Part shown: positions 23,096 to 31,145 of the stretch, one piece after another
Layout: the number at the start of each line of letters is the position of its first letter
Numbering within the stretch: position 1 is the stretch's first letter
NCBI GenBank assembly: GCA_963843595.1
Contig: CAWJLG010000008.1
Coordinates: 62,001-126,000, forward strand
Source of the DNA: CAIWHR01 sp963843595
GTDB taxonomy: Bacteria > Pseudomonadota > Gammaproteobacteria > Burkholderiales > Casimicrobiaceae
DNA: 64,000 bases
Direction: 5' to 3'
Translations under genes and position numbers: made by a program
The notes under the pieces: model-generated
Databases searched by the model: none
Told to the model about the DNA's origin: nothing
Seen by the model: only the letters and a program-made list of their open reading frames with translations

Positions 23096-23111
23096 TGTGT
23101 TTCATCGCACA
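23096..23111. promoter_or_regulatory. Candidate Crp/Fnr-type operator (TGTGT-N6-GCACA)
   Basis: TGTGTTTCATCGCACA, one mismatch to the repeat, centred about 71 bases before the phasin ATG. Confidence 0.4.
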
Positions 23112-23174
23112 GAGCCTCTTGGTCTCTTTGCGTCAACCTAGACGGCTTCCCAGGACTCCCAACCAAGGACGCAA

Positions 23175-23666
23175 ATGAAACGCAACTACCTCGGCTACTC
23201 GTACTTTCTCCCGTTCATGCTATGGAGCGATCTCGCCACGAAGACTCTGGAGATGATGCTGGCCTCGGCGCAGGTCATCGGTCACCGAACAGGCCGCATG
23301 GCGCTGGCCGGGCCGGCCCCAAACGCGCGCGACCGGCGCGAATTTGCATTGATGGGACAGGAAAAGATCGAAGCCGGCGCGCAATCCGCTCAGGCGATGG
23401 CCGCGCACATGATGACCATGAGCCAGCCGTGGGGCGGGTTGGCTTTCCGCCATATCCTGCGAAGCTCTGCAGCGTTTATGTCGTTGGCCAGCAGCCGAAC
23501 GCCGAGCCAGTTGATCGCGCGGCAAGCAGCGCTCGCGCAAGCGCTGGGACAATCTGCAGTGAGCATGGCGGACGTTTCGAAAAGCGCCACCAAGCTCGCG
23601 CATCGCGGGCTGAAGCCCATCCACGCCAAGGTCATCGCAAACGCCAAACGGCTTGGAAAGCGTTGA
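23175..23666 (+). CDS. Phasin-family protein
   Basis: A 163-residue helical, Ala/Met-rich protein: LWSDLATKTLEMMLASAQVI, then HRTGRMALAGPAPNARDRRE, then EFALMGQEKIEAGAQSAQAM. The GHRTGRMA-AGPxPxxRDRxEF core is typical of polyhydroxyalkanoate granule-associated phasin-like proteins. It would coat PHA granules in the cytoplasm and may have a stress role. AAGGAC is present before the ATG. Upstream lie two candidate Crp/Fnr-type repeats. No PHA synthase gene is in the window. Confidence 0.75.
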   Translation: MKRNYLGYSYFLPFMLWSDLATKTLEMMLASAQVIGHRTGRMALAGPAPNARDRREFALMGQEKIEAGAQSAQAMAAHMMTMSQPWGGLAFRHILRSSAAFMSLASSRTPSQLIARQAALAQALGQSAVSMADVSKSATKLAHRGLKPIHAKVIANAKRLGKR

Positions 23667-23947
23667 CTGGCAAGGTCGTTGGGATCCGTGCCGTCACCGA
23701 ATCGGAGTGGGCACGGAGACACAGAGAAATTCTGTGACCGATCGGTCCGCGACCGATCACGGGGACCGACACCATGCCCGGCCGCGGCGTGACGAGAGGA
23801 GCGGAGAATTGGGGAGCTAGTCCGGGCCCCGGCACTAGACATGCAAGCAAGTGCGGTCTCGCCCCTGCGATTCCACCAGGCCATGGCGAAGCTATTTCAC
23901 TGTCGCCGCACGGGCCGATTTACGGCGCAGCGAAAGCGCTTGGAGGG

Positions 23948-24670
23948 CTACTTGGCGACGTAAGGCAGGAGACGATCGAACTCCGTCTTGACCACCTGGT
24001 AGCACTCACAGCACCGCGCCTCCAGGCCCGGGCGGTCGACAACAGTGATCCTGCCGCGGTTGTATCGAATCAACCCGGCGTCCTGCAGCTTCCCGGCAGC
24101 CTCGGTGACCCCTTCGCGGCGCACCCCCAGCATGTTGGCGATCAATTCCTGCGTCATGGAGATTTCGTTCGACGCCAAACGATCCAGGCACAGCAACAGC
24201 CACCGGCACAATTGCTGGTCGACCGAATGGTGCCGATTGCAGACCGCAGTCTGGGCCATCTGGGTGATCAACGCCTGGGTGTAGCGCAGCAGGAGATGCA
24301 TGGTCGGACCGTAACGCTCGAACTCATTCTTGAGCAAGTCGGCCTTGAGTCGGTAAGCGTGCCCCGCGCTTTGCACGAGGGCGCGGCTGGGCGTGGTGTT
24401 TCCCCCCATGAACAGCGAAATACCGAGGATGCCTTCGTTGCCCACGACGGCGATTTCGGCCGATGCGCCGTCCTCCATCACGTACAGCAGCGAAATAATG
24501 CAGGTGGTGGGGAAATAGACGTAACGCAGTTGGTCCCCGGATTCATAGAGGACATCACCGAGCCTCATCGCTACCAGTTCGAAATGCGGTGCGAGCCGCT
24601 CGAAATCGCTGGCGGGCAAGGCGTCGAGCAGATGATTCTGATGGGGACTGGGGCCTACAGGTGCAGCCAT
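23948..24670 (-). CDS. Crp/Fnr-family transcriptional regulator
   Basis: A 240-residue regulator: N-terminal cyclic-nucleotide-binding beta barrel (HLLDALPASDFERLAPHFEL, LGDVLYESGDQLRYVYFPTT, IAVVGNEGILGISLFMGG), a dimer helix with NRHHSVDQQLCRWLLLCLDR, and a C-terminal winged helix (MTQELIANMLGVRREGVTEA, KLQDAGLIRYNRGRITVV). The barrel lacks the Fnr cysteine cluster and the full Crp cAMP Arg-Ser pair is not evident, so the signal is unknown. The start at 24670 fits homologue length; a further ATG at 24739 is possible. Because its family binds 5-6-5 inverted repeats, it is the natural candidate reader of the TGTGC-N6-GCACA sites nearby. Confidence 0.9.
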   Translation of the reverse strand: MAAPVGPSPHQNHLLDALPASDFERLAPHFELVAMRLGDVLYESGDQLRYVYFPTTCIISLLYVMEDGASAEIAVVGNEGILGISLFMGGNTTPSRALVQSAGHAYRLKADLLKNEFERYGPTMHLLLRYTQALITQMAQTAVCNRHHSVDQQLCRWLLLCLDRLASNEISMTQELIANMLGVRREGVTEAAGKLQDAGLIRYNRGRITVVDRPGLEARCCECYQVVKTEFDRLLPYVAK

Positions 24671-25374
24671 GTGCGCCCTGTCCGCCAACGGCAAGGGTGG
24701 CGCTTTCCCGGTGTCCCAACCAGGTCTGTCGGCTGCCATTGCGAGATATTAGCAAACGTTCGCTGATTGAACCGGCGGGGCCGCTAGCGCGGCGCGAGCG
24801 GCCCCGGCAAGTCCGCGAACATGCTCGTCCGGACACGACATAACGCCCCTTTCCGACACAGGATATGTTGTGACGCAAAAAAATGGGCTCGATTCGTTGC
24901 GACCGCTTTGGGGCAAATTTGAAGAGGGCGCCATAGGACCGATTGTGGCCGGACTGAGGCGCTCGGCGAGCGGATCTGTCTGCGCCGCTGACCCGTCGCC
25001 TCGCGGACGAACCAGAGAAGACGCAGCTAACGAGCCCGTCCCGCCGGTAAAGCAACCCACTCGGCACTCGATGCGAGAAGCTCAGTGCCAGCCGCTGGCA
25101 CGCGTCCGTCGAACCGGATACTAGGACGGAGTACGAGGTACGCAGTCCGAGCAGCGAACTCGCCGACATCCCAGTCGACGTGGTGGGTCGACGAACCGGC
25201 GGAGTGTAGAAAGCCTGCCAAGCGGTGTCTGATGTCGATCCGGCTCGGACTCTGCAGCGTAGGGTGGGAAGGTAGCGATCCAGCCATGAGCCGACATGCG
25301 CAGGCGATTAACCAATGGCTTAGGATGATCTCCGCGAAATTCACAACCGCCTGCGCATGAGGGAGTAAGGCCAC
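24671..25374. other. Intergenic stretch with one strong inverted repeat
   Basis: About 700 bases divergent between the Crp/Fnr-family gene and the solute-binding gene. At 24777-24805 GGGGCCGCT and AGCGGCCCC pair perfectly over an 11-base loop; no T-run follows on either strand, so it is not a standard terminator. No gene is recognised. Confidence 0.5.
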
Positions 25375-26265
25375 GTGGACACGATCAGAATCCAGTTCAC
25401 TTTGTTTTCCGCGTTCTACTCGCCACTCATTTCGACGATGTCGGGTGGATTCCTCAAAGCGGAAGGTCTAGATCCGGAGTGGTCGATCTCGCCACCGGGC
25501 GGCTCGGCGCTCGCGGCCTTGAAAGATGGCTCCGCTCACGTCGTTCAGTCGGCCCTGAGCCAGGCGTTCACATCACTCAATAAAGGGGAGACGCCGGCCG
25601 CAGTCCATTTCGCCCAGGTCAACGAGATGGACGGGTTCTTTCTCACCGGACGCGAGGCGGATCCCGCCTTCACATGGGACAAGCTGGAAGGCGCCGAAGT
25701 CGTCATGTTCAGCGGTGGCCAGCCGATCGCCATGTTCAAATACGCCTGCTACAAGGCAGGCATCGATTTCAGCAAGATAAAGCCAATCTGCCCCGGCGGC
25801 GCAGCCGAAATCGACCAAGCCTTTCGTCGCGGCGAAGGGCGATATGTTCAGCAGCAGGGCCCGTTCCCGCAGCAGCTGCAAGCGGATGGCATCGGACATA
25901 TTGTGGCCCAAGTTGGCAAACAAATCGGGCCATGCGGTTTTTCCAGCCTTGCGGCGACCCGTGACTGGCTTGAAACAGATATGGCGAAGGCGTTCATGCG
26001 CGCCTACAAGAAGACCCGGATCTACATGAACGAGACGCCGGCCACTGAGATTGCCGAGGCGGAGAAACCGTATTTTCCCGATATCGATGAAAACGTGCTC
26101 GCCGATTGCATCGCCACGTATCAGCAGCTTGGCTGCTGGACGCCGCACGTGGAGATCACGCCTGCGGCCTACGAAAAGACGCTGGATGTCTTCGAATACG
26201 TTGGCTTGTTGAAGCAGCGCTATCGCTACGAGCAAGTCTGTGCCGCACCACCGGCAACCGATTGA
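25375..26265 (+). CDS. ABC-type solute-binding protein, NMT1/THI5-like, without signal peptide
   Basis: A 296-residue periplasmic-binding-fold protein of the SsuA/THI5 type: IRIQFTLFSAFYSPLISTMS at the start, KAEGLDPEWSISPPGGSALA, ALKDGSAHVVQSALSQAF, LTGREADPAFTWDKLEGAEV. The N-terminus begins directly with the first domain strand, so there is no secretion signal. It may work in the cytoplasm, or be an enzyme-like THI5 relative. The start is a GTG at 25375 with AAGG upstream. No permease or ATPase gene is adjacent. Confidence 0.8.
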   Translation: MDTIRIQFTLFSAFYSPLISTMSGGFLKAEGLDPEWSISPPGGSALAALKDGSAHVVQSALSQAFTSLNKGETPAAVHFAQVNEMDGFFLTGREADPAFTWDKLEGAEVVMFSGGQPIAMFKYACYKAGIDFSKIKPICPGGAAEIDQAFRRGEGRYVQQQGPFPQQLQADGIGHIVAQVGKQIGPCGFSSLAATRDWLETDMAKAFMRAYKKTRIYMNETPATEIAEAEKPYFPDIDENVLADCIATYQQLGCWTPHVEITPAAYEKTLDVFEYVGLLKQRYRYEQVCAAPPATD

Positions 26266-26695
26266 CACTCGATTCTTGCAGACCGCTTCAGGTCGAACCC
26301 GGAAGTGCCATCCAGTCGTGATGACCGGCCGCATTGGAGTTGACGGCGGACCTTGCACGGTGCTGCGCCGCTCGTGGCCAGACTCGCCCTGACCACTGTC
26401 GATCTCCGTTCGATCATCAGCCGGCACTGCGCCGGAGGTGATACCTAGCGCGGATCAAGCACGTTTCAACGGCCTCGTATCTCCGTCGGTCAAACGCATG
26501 TTTGGTCCGCAATTGCGAGCCGGACCGGCGCCTTGGTGCGGTCCGCCAACGTCTCGGAATACGCGAACCACTCCGTTGGCTCCCGACCTCGATCCCGACG
26601 GGGCGACGGGCAAGCGGTGACCACGGGTGGGCAGCGATTGCCGCATGGCAAGGAATCGCCATGCCCGGCTCGCGACGCGATGACTCTCAGGCCGC
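26266..26695. other. Intergenic stretch, no gene recognised
   Basis: About 430 bases between convergent genes. No credible gene or long repeat was seen. Confidence 0.5.
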
Positions 26696-26986
26696 TCAGA
26701 CCCCTTCTACGATGCGGATTTCCCGCTCGGCACCGTCGCCCAGAGCGGCCAGCGCGGCCTGGTAGGCGGGGCTGTCATGAGTGGCAACAGCCTGCTCGAC
26801 ATTGTCGAACTCGATCAGCACGGTGCGCTGCTTCAGGCCGTGTTCGTAAACCTTCGCCGGCTCGCCACGCGCCAGAAAGCGACCTCCGCCGGCAGTGATT
26901 GCAGGACCGGCAAGCTTTGCGTATGCGGCAAGTTTGTCAGGGTCCTTCACCGCGCGGTACGCGCTGACCCAATAGGCCTTTGGCAT
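26696..26986 (-). CDS. DUF1330 protein
   Basis: A 96-residue protein with the DUF1330 dimeric alpha/beta-barrel pattern: MPKAYWVSAYRAVKDPDKLA, YAKLAGPAITAGGGRFLARG, then LIEFDNVEQAVATHDSPAYQ and the tail AALGDGAEREIRIVEGV. GAGGAAG precedes the ATG at 26986. Cytoplasmic; function unknown, though the fold is that of small mono-oxygenases. Confidence 0.88.
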   Translation of the reverse strand: MPKAYWVSAYRAVKDPDKLAAYAKLAGPAITAGGGRFLARGEPAKVYEHGLKQRTVLIEFDNVEQAVATHDSPAYQAALAALGDGAEREIRIVEGV

Positions 26987-27039
26987 GGAGCTTCCTCGTC
27001 TCGTTCCGGGTCGCGACGGATAGGTGCATCGATCGCACA

Positions 27040-27465
27040 AACCTGAGTATTGAGGGTTTGGTCTTGCCCGTCAACGGTCGGTGCTTGGAGGCAACTTGAA
27101 TGTGTCAGTCGCGCTGGCCGACGGTCCGTTTGCAACGTGGCCGGATCGAGCAGTTTCGACGCGCGGCCCTGCAGCCGTGGCGACGGTAACGGTCGGCCAG
27201 GTTCAACTGGAGCACTGCGCGGCGCTCCTCTGCATGCATGCAGCCACGCATTGGAATCACGCTTTGGTCCGGCGTGAACTCCATGGACATCATTTGGTGG
27301 AGGTTGTGCTGCAGCGCGGGCATCGTCCGCACGAGATTTTCGATGCTGCCGAATAGCAACGCGCAGACTTCCGTGTCCTCCAGCCCGATTGTTCCCCGGG
27401 CCGCGGTTGTCGGTGCCATTGCCAGCGAACTCGATGACTTCACCCATCATGTGATGGCTGCTCGA
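27040..27465 (-). pseudogene. Fnr-family regulator remnant, frameshifted and truncated
   Basis: On the minus strand pieces of an Fnr-type protein occur in order but in different frames: MMGEVIEFAGNGTDNRG, then GLEDTEVCALLFGSIENLVR, then TMPALQHNLHQMMSMEFTPD and MRGCMHAEERRAVLQLNLAD RYRRHG. This covers the end of the sensor barrel and the dimer helix. A weak trace of the DNA-binding domain may follow. The N-terminal cysteine region and an intact HTH are missing. Boundaries are approximate. Confidence 0.65.
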
Positions 27466-27865
27466 TGCGTGGCTCGTGGGTACTCGTCTGCGCGCGTTGC
27501 CTCACGTTGCGGCGTGCAAATGGAAGACTGACTCGAACGGCCGGTTGGAGCCGGCCTCATCTGGTCGCGGTTGCCTGGAGAGGGCGACGTATCTCGCACC
27601 GAGTAACGGGAGCCACGAGCTTTGATACCAGGTGCTCGGTGCTTGCGTGCAATCCATGCCGCGAGTGTCGGCATATCTCGCTTTGGCCAGGAGTCGCGAT
27701 CCAGATGGACATGGAGCCGGTCTCCCGTGCCACTTGAAGCGGGTCCATATTGACCGCCGCGGCGGCCCGGACTACGCTCGACCGGTTGCCGATTGCGAGT
27801 CCCGAAAACCTCGTGCTTTGCACAGGGCGGGGGAGGCGCCGGCGGCACCATGGAAGGAGCCTCGA
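27466..27865. other. Intergenic stretch, no gene recognised
   Basis: About 400 bases before the cupredoxin-like gene. Frames are open by composition, without family resemblance. Confidence 0.4.
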
Positions 27866-28564
27866 ATGAGGGGGACGCAATTCACCGCCCGCTTGGCCGC
27901 GCTGTTGGTGGGGTTGCTGTGCGCGCCCGGCACCAGCCTCGGCGCTTCGATCATGGGCAAGGTGGTCTTCGTCGGTCCCGTTCCGGCGCAGAAAAAACTC
28001 GAAGTGACGATCGACCAGTATGTCTGCGGTACCGAGAAGGACGCGGGCGATTTGCTGTTGTCGCCGCAGAAAGAGTTGAGAAACGCCGTCGTGTGGCTGG
28101 ACAATCCCCCGACCGGCGCGGTCGCGTCGGCTCAACCGGCCAAAGTCGAGATGGATCAAAAGGGATGCGCGTTCATTCCGCGGGTCGTGACCGTCCCTGC
28201 GGGCGGCACCGTTGACTTTCTGAACAACGACCGCCTGCTCCACAATATTCATGCGACGCCGAAGCTGAACGTGTCGTTCAATCGGACCCAGCCCAAGAGC
28301 CGGACGATCCCGGTCACATTCGCCAAGCCGGAGATCGTGCGCATCAATTGCGACCTCCACTCGTGGATGGTGGGCTGGGTCGTCGTGACAGCGCACCCCT
28401 ACTATGCGATCACCGGCACCGACGGGCAGTTTGCCTTCGACAACCTTCCGCCGGGCCAGTACAAACTTCAGGTGTGGCACGAACGCCTGGGGACCGTCCA
28501 CGCAAGCGTCACCATCGGCGACCAGTCAGCCGGGCGCGTCACCGTCGAAATGAAGTTGCCCTGA
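27866..28564 (+). CDS. Secreted cupredoxin-like (plastocyanin-fold) protein with carboxypeptidase-regulatory-like tail
   Basis: A 232-residue exported protein (MRGTQFTARLAALLVGLLCA signal). The middle part is a cupredoxin domain: FLNNDRLLHNIHATPK with His126/His129 and INCDLHSWMVGW with Cys162, His165 and Met168, the C-x2-H-x2-M arrangement of a type 1 copper site. The C-terminal part (YAITGTDGQFAFDNLPPGQY, KLQVWHERLGTVHASVTIG) is a beta-sandwich like carboxypeptidase regulatory domains. GGAAGGAG precedes the ATG at 27866. It may carry electrons or bind copper in the periplasm; the partner is unknown. The superoxide-reductase-like gene is convergent 13 bases away. Confidence 0.85.
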   Translation: MRGTQFTARLAALLVGLLCAPGTSLGASIMGKVVFVGPVPAQKKLEVTIDQYVCGTEKDAGDLLLSPQKELRNAVVWLDNPPTGAVASAQPAKVEMDQKGCAFIPRVVTVPAGGTVDFLNNDRLLHNIHATPKLNVSFNRTQPKSRTIPVTFAKPEIVRINCDLHSWMVGWVVVTAHPYYAITGTDGQFAFDNLPPGQYKLQVWHERLGTVHASVTIGDQSAGRVTVEMKLP

Positions 28565-28577
28565 CGCGCAGCGCAAT

Positions 28578-29024
28578 TCAGGGAAGAACGTCGATCTTCT
28601 TCACGGCTTCCCAGGCGGCGGAATGCGTGGGTTCGGCGACGGCCCGCAGCGAGCCGGCCTCGTCCACGGCGATCGTGAACGTCACCGTGGGTGACGAATA
28701 CACCGGGTGGAGATACGTGCGCGCAATCTCCACGGTGTCCTTGTAGAGCGCGATGTAGCGGACGTGATGCTCGGATAGCGAGGGATGCAGTCCGCCGGCG
28801 CCGACACTTACCGTGACGTTGAACCATTCACCGCGCTTGACGGAGTCGGGCGCGACAATCTTCGGCGTATGCTTTGCATCGTTGCCTGTATGGATATGAA
28901 GAAATTCCGGCGTGAACTGCTCGGCCTGCTCGCCGGCAGCGTGCACACGCGCTACGCCGAGGACGAGGCATACGAACAGCACGGTGGATAGGGTGCGTCG
29001 CGGAATTCGAATGGCGTTCACCAT
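28578..29024 (-). CDS. Exported desulfoferrodoxin/superoxide-reductase-like protein lacking the iron-ligand cysteine
   Basis: A 148-residue protein with a signal peptide (IPRRTLSTVLFVCLVLGVAR, cleavage near HAA-G) and a neelaredoxin-type beta barrel: AKHTPKIVAPDSVKRGEWFN with His52, GGLHPSLSEHHVRYIALYKD with His80 and His86/87, then ARTYLHPVYSSPTVTFTIAV. In true superoxide reductases a Cys and a His near the C-terminus (C-x2-H) complete the Fe site; here the end reads AVAEPTHSAAWEAVKKI with a His but no Cys. It may bind a metal differently or be a structural relative such as a SoxZ-like carrier. Confidence 0.7.
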   Translation of the reverse strand: MVNAIRIPRRTLSTVLFVCLVLGVARVHAAGEQAEQFTPEFLHIHTGNDAKHTPKIVAPDSVKRGEWFNVTVSVGAGGLHPSLSEHHVRYIALYKDTVEIARTYLHPVYSSPTVTFTIAVDEAGSLRAVAEPTHSAAWEAVKKIDVLP

Positions 29025-29046
29025 CTCGTCACCTCCGATTCGTGGA

Positions 29047-29421
29047 TCAAGATTCCGGCAGAATCTCGCGAACCAGCGTCAGAAGCTCGCGCGGGCTGTA
29101 TGGTTTCGCGAGATAGCTGGTCGCCCCGGCCGCCGCCGCTTTCTCCCGGTCACCGCTCAGCGCGAACGAAGTGATCACGATGATCGGGATGTGACCAGTG
29201 CGCGGGTCCGCCTTCAGGATCCGCGTTGCCTCAAGGCCGGACATCTTGGGCAATTGCACGTCCATGAGAATGAGGTCCGGCAACTCATGTTGCGCCTGGG
29301 CGACGCCGGATTCGCCGTCTACGGCTTCGAGCAGCCGGTACGACGTGCGGCTGAGAAGCTGACGCACGATCTTCCGGTTGTACTCATTGTCTTCGATGTA
29401 AAGAATCGTTTTTTCGTTCAT
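29047..29421 (-). CDS. CheY-like single-domain response regulator
   Basis: A 124-residue receiver domain without output domain: acidic pair Glu10/Asp11 (ILYIEDNEYNRKIV), phospho-acceptor Asp54 in LILMDVQLPKMSGLEA, Ser/Thr in IIVITSFALSGD and Lys106 in SYLAKPYSP. Its ATG overlaps the stop of the upstream histidine kinase gene by four bases (ATGA), so the two are translationally coupled and this is the kinase's likely partner. Confidence 0.93.
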   Translation of the reverse strand: MNEKTILYIEDNEYNRKIVRQLLSRTSYRLLEAVDGESGVAQAQHELPDLILMDVQLPKMSGLEATRILKADPRTGHIPIIVITSFALSGDREKAAAAGATSYLAKPYSPRELLTLVREILPES

Positions 29422-31145
29422 GCGCCATCGCCTTTGGTCCGCAGCGGAACAGCATAGAAAAACGTGCAGCCCCTGCCGATCTCGCTATCGACCCAGATGC
29501 GGCCGCCGTGCATTTCGACGAATTTCTTGGTGATGCTGAGGCCGAGCCCTGTTCCCCCGAATTCGCGCGTGACGGTCGCGTCGACCTGACGGAACTCCGT
29601 AAACACATTCTCCAGCTCCTCCTTCGGAATGCCGATGCCGGTATCCGCGACGCGATAGACGAGTTCGCTGCCGACGAGTTCGACGCCGATCTCGACCCTC
29701 CCCTGTTTGGTGAACTTGATGGCGTTGCCGACGAGGTTCATCAGGCACTGCGTAAGGCGCCCAATATCGCCGTGGGCGACCGGAAGATCGTCGGGGACGT
29801 CGATCACGAATTCCAGACCCTTCTCTGCGGCCAGCGAACGCAATGACACGTGAACGATGTCGACGACCTCCCGGACCGAATAGTCGCCGAGTGCGAGCTG
29901 CATGCGTCCAGCTTCGATTTTCGACAGATCCAGAACATCGTTGATCAGGCGCAACAGATGGCGGCCGTTGACCTGGATGTCGGCGAGCGGTTCCTTCAGG
30001 TCGGTCGGCACATCGCCGTAAAGCCCGTCGAGAACCATCTCCGTGAACCCGAGGATGGCGTTCATCGGCGTACGCAGCTCGTGGCTCATGTTGGCGAGAA
30101 ATTCGGACTTTGCCTTGCTCGCCTGTGCCAGTTGCTGGTTCAGGCGACCGAGCTCGCCGGCCACGCGGCGCTGCTCGGCGTCGAACCGATGCAGCTCCTG
30201 GCTCATGTGGTTCATCCGCTCCGCCAGCACGCCGAACTCGTCGCGATTGGGTACGTTGATGCGTCCGCCAAAGTTGCCCGCCGCCACCTTGTCGAGGAAG
30301 CCCTGCGCTTCGCGCACCGGCAGGATGAATGACCAGGAGATCACGAAACCGCAGAGCAGCGCGAAAATCACTGCGCTCACCGCGAAGGCGCTCGTCAGAA
30401 TCAGCGACCTGCGGTTCGCGGCCATAACGCTGCCGCGCAGTCGCGCCATTCGATCTTGCTGCGTCGCGACCAGCTGGCCAACCCGCGCCGTAATTTCATC
30501 ATCGAGCCGCTCTTGGCGGTGCAACAGCGCGCCGGTCACCGAACCGAGCTTGCCGTCACGGATCGCATTGGCCATGTCGGCCACCACTGCCATCGCCTCG
30601 TCCTGCGATGACCGTATCCGCTCGACCAGGCCCGGGTCGGCTGTTCCCGCCGCTTCCACCTTGGCGAGCATGTCATTGAATCGATTGCTCTCGCGAAGGA
30701 TCTTGGAGATCGCCACCTCGTCCTGCGAAAGGAGCGCCAGGTCGGTGAAATGCATCTGCCTGGCCAGCGCGTGCTCGCCTTGCTGCGCCAGACTGACCAG
30801 TTCATGCGCTTCGTCGAGCAGCGTGGTGTCATGCGTAGCGCTGACGATGGTCTGCAGGCTCACCAGTGCCATCGCGATGAAGACCGACGTGACGATCAGA
30901 AACGCGGCAAGCAGCTTGGTGTGGACCGACGCGCGGATCCCTGCCACCCAGCGCACCAGCAGGCGGAGCGGCGTTCGACTCTGGACGAGCTCGGCGAGCT
31001 GTTCGATCTTGATTTCCGGATGCTCCGCCGCCGACGAATTTTCGAGTGAGGAATGCACGCCGTTTCTGTCGCCGTTCTGCCCTTGTGCATCGACGGACGA
31101 GCCGTATACTATCGAGTCCACTGGGACACTCGACGGTGAGAACAC
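29418..31145 (-). CDS. Membrane histidine kinase (4HB-like sensor, HAMP, HisKA, HATPase)
   Basis: The reading from 31145 gives 575 residues. A first membrane helix (KLLAAFLIVTSVFIAMALVS, about 77-97) and a second (LILTSAFAVSAVIFALLCGF, about 247-267) enclose a helical periplasmic sensor. HAMP, a coiled coil, HisKA with FLANMSHELRTPMNAILGFT (phosphorylated His), and HATPase motifs (NLVGNAIKFT, VADTGIGIP, GGTGLGLSI) follow. The start is uncertain: 31145 overlaps the start of the divergent cyclase gene and its promoter, so a GTG at 31058 is a likely alternative. It is coupled to the CheY-like gene downstream. Confidence 0.9.
   Translation of the reverse strand: MFSPSSVPVDSIVYGSSVDAQGQNGDRNGVHSSLENSSAAEHPEIKIEQLAELVQSRTPLRLLVRWVAGIRASVHTKLLAAFLIVTSVFIAMALVSLQTIVSATHDTTLLDEAHELVSLAQQGEHALARQMHFTDLALLSQDEVAISKILRESNRFNDMLAKVEAAGTADPGLVERIRSSQDEAMAVVADMANAIRDGKLGSVTGALLHRQERLDDEITARVGQLVATQQDRMARLRGSVMAANRRSLILTSAFAVSAVIFALLCGFVISWSFILPVREAQGFLDKVAAGNFGGRINVPNRDEFGVLAERMNHMSQELHRFDAEQRRVAGELGRLNQQLAQASKAKSEFLANMSHELRTPMNAILGFTEMVLDGLYGDVPTDLKEPLADIQVNGRHLLRLINDVLDLSKIEAGRMQLALGDYSVREVVDIVHVSLRSLAAEKGLEFVIDVPDDLPVAHGDIGRLTQCLMNLVGNAIKFTKQGRVEIGVELVGSELVYRVADTGIGIPKEELENVFTEFRQVDATVTREFGGTGLGLSITKKFVEMHGGRIWVDSEIGRGCTFFYAVPLRTKGDGA
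31083..31110 (+). promoter_or_regulatory. Sigma-70-like promoter for the REC-cyclase gene
   Basis: TTGTGC (31083-31088), a 16-base spacer and TATACT (31105-31110), placing the transcript start about 20 bases before the GTG at 31136. The same DNA is inside the longest reading of the divergent kinase gene. Confidence 0.45.

Larger units (their letters stand above)
22837..23174. other. Divergent intergenic region with two candidate operators
   Basis: Separates the glycine-zipper and phasin genes. No gene is recognised in it. It contains the repeats described at 22990-23005 and 23096-23111. Confidence 0.5.
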
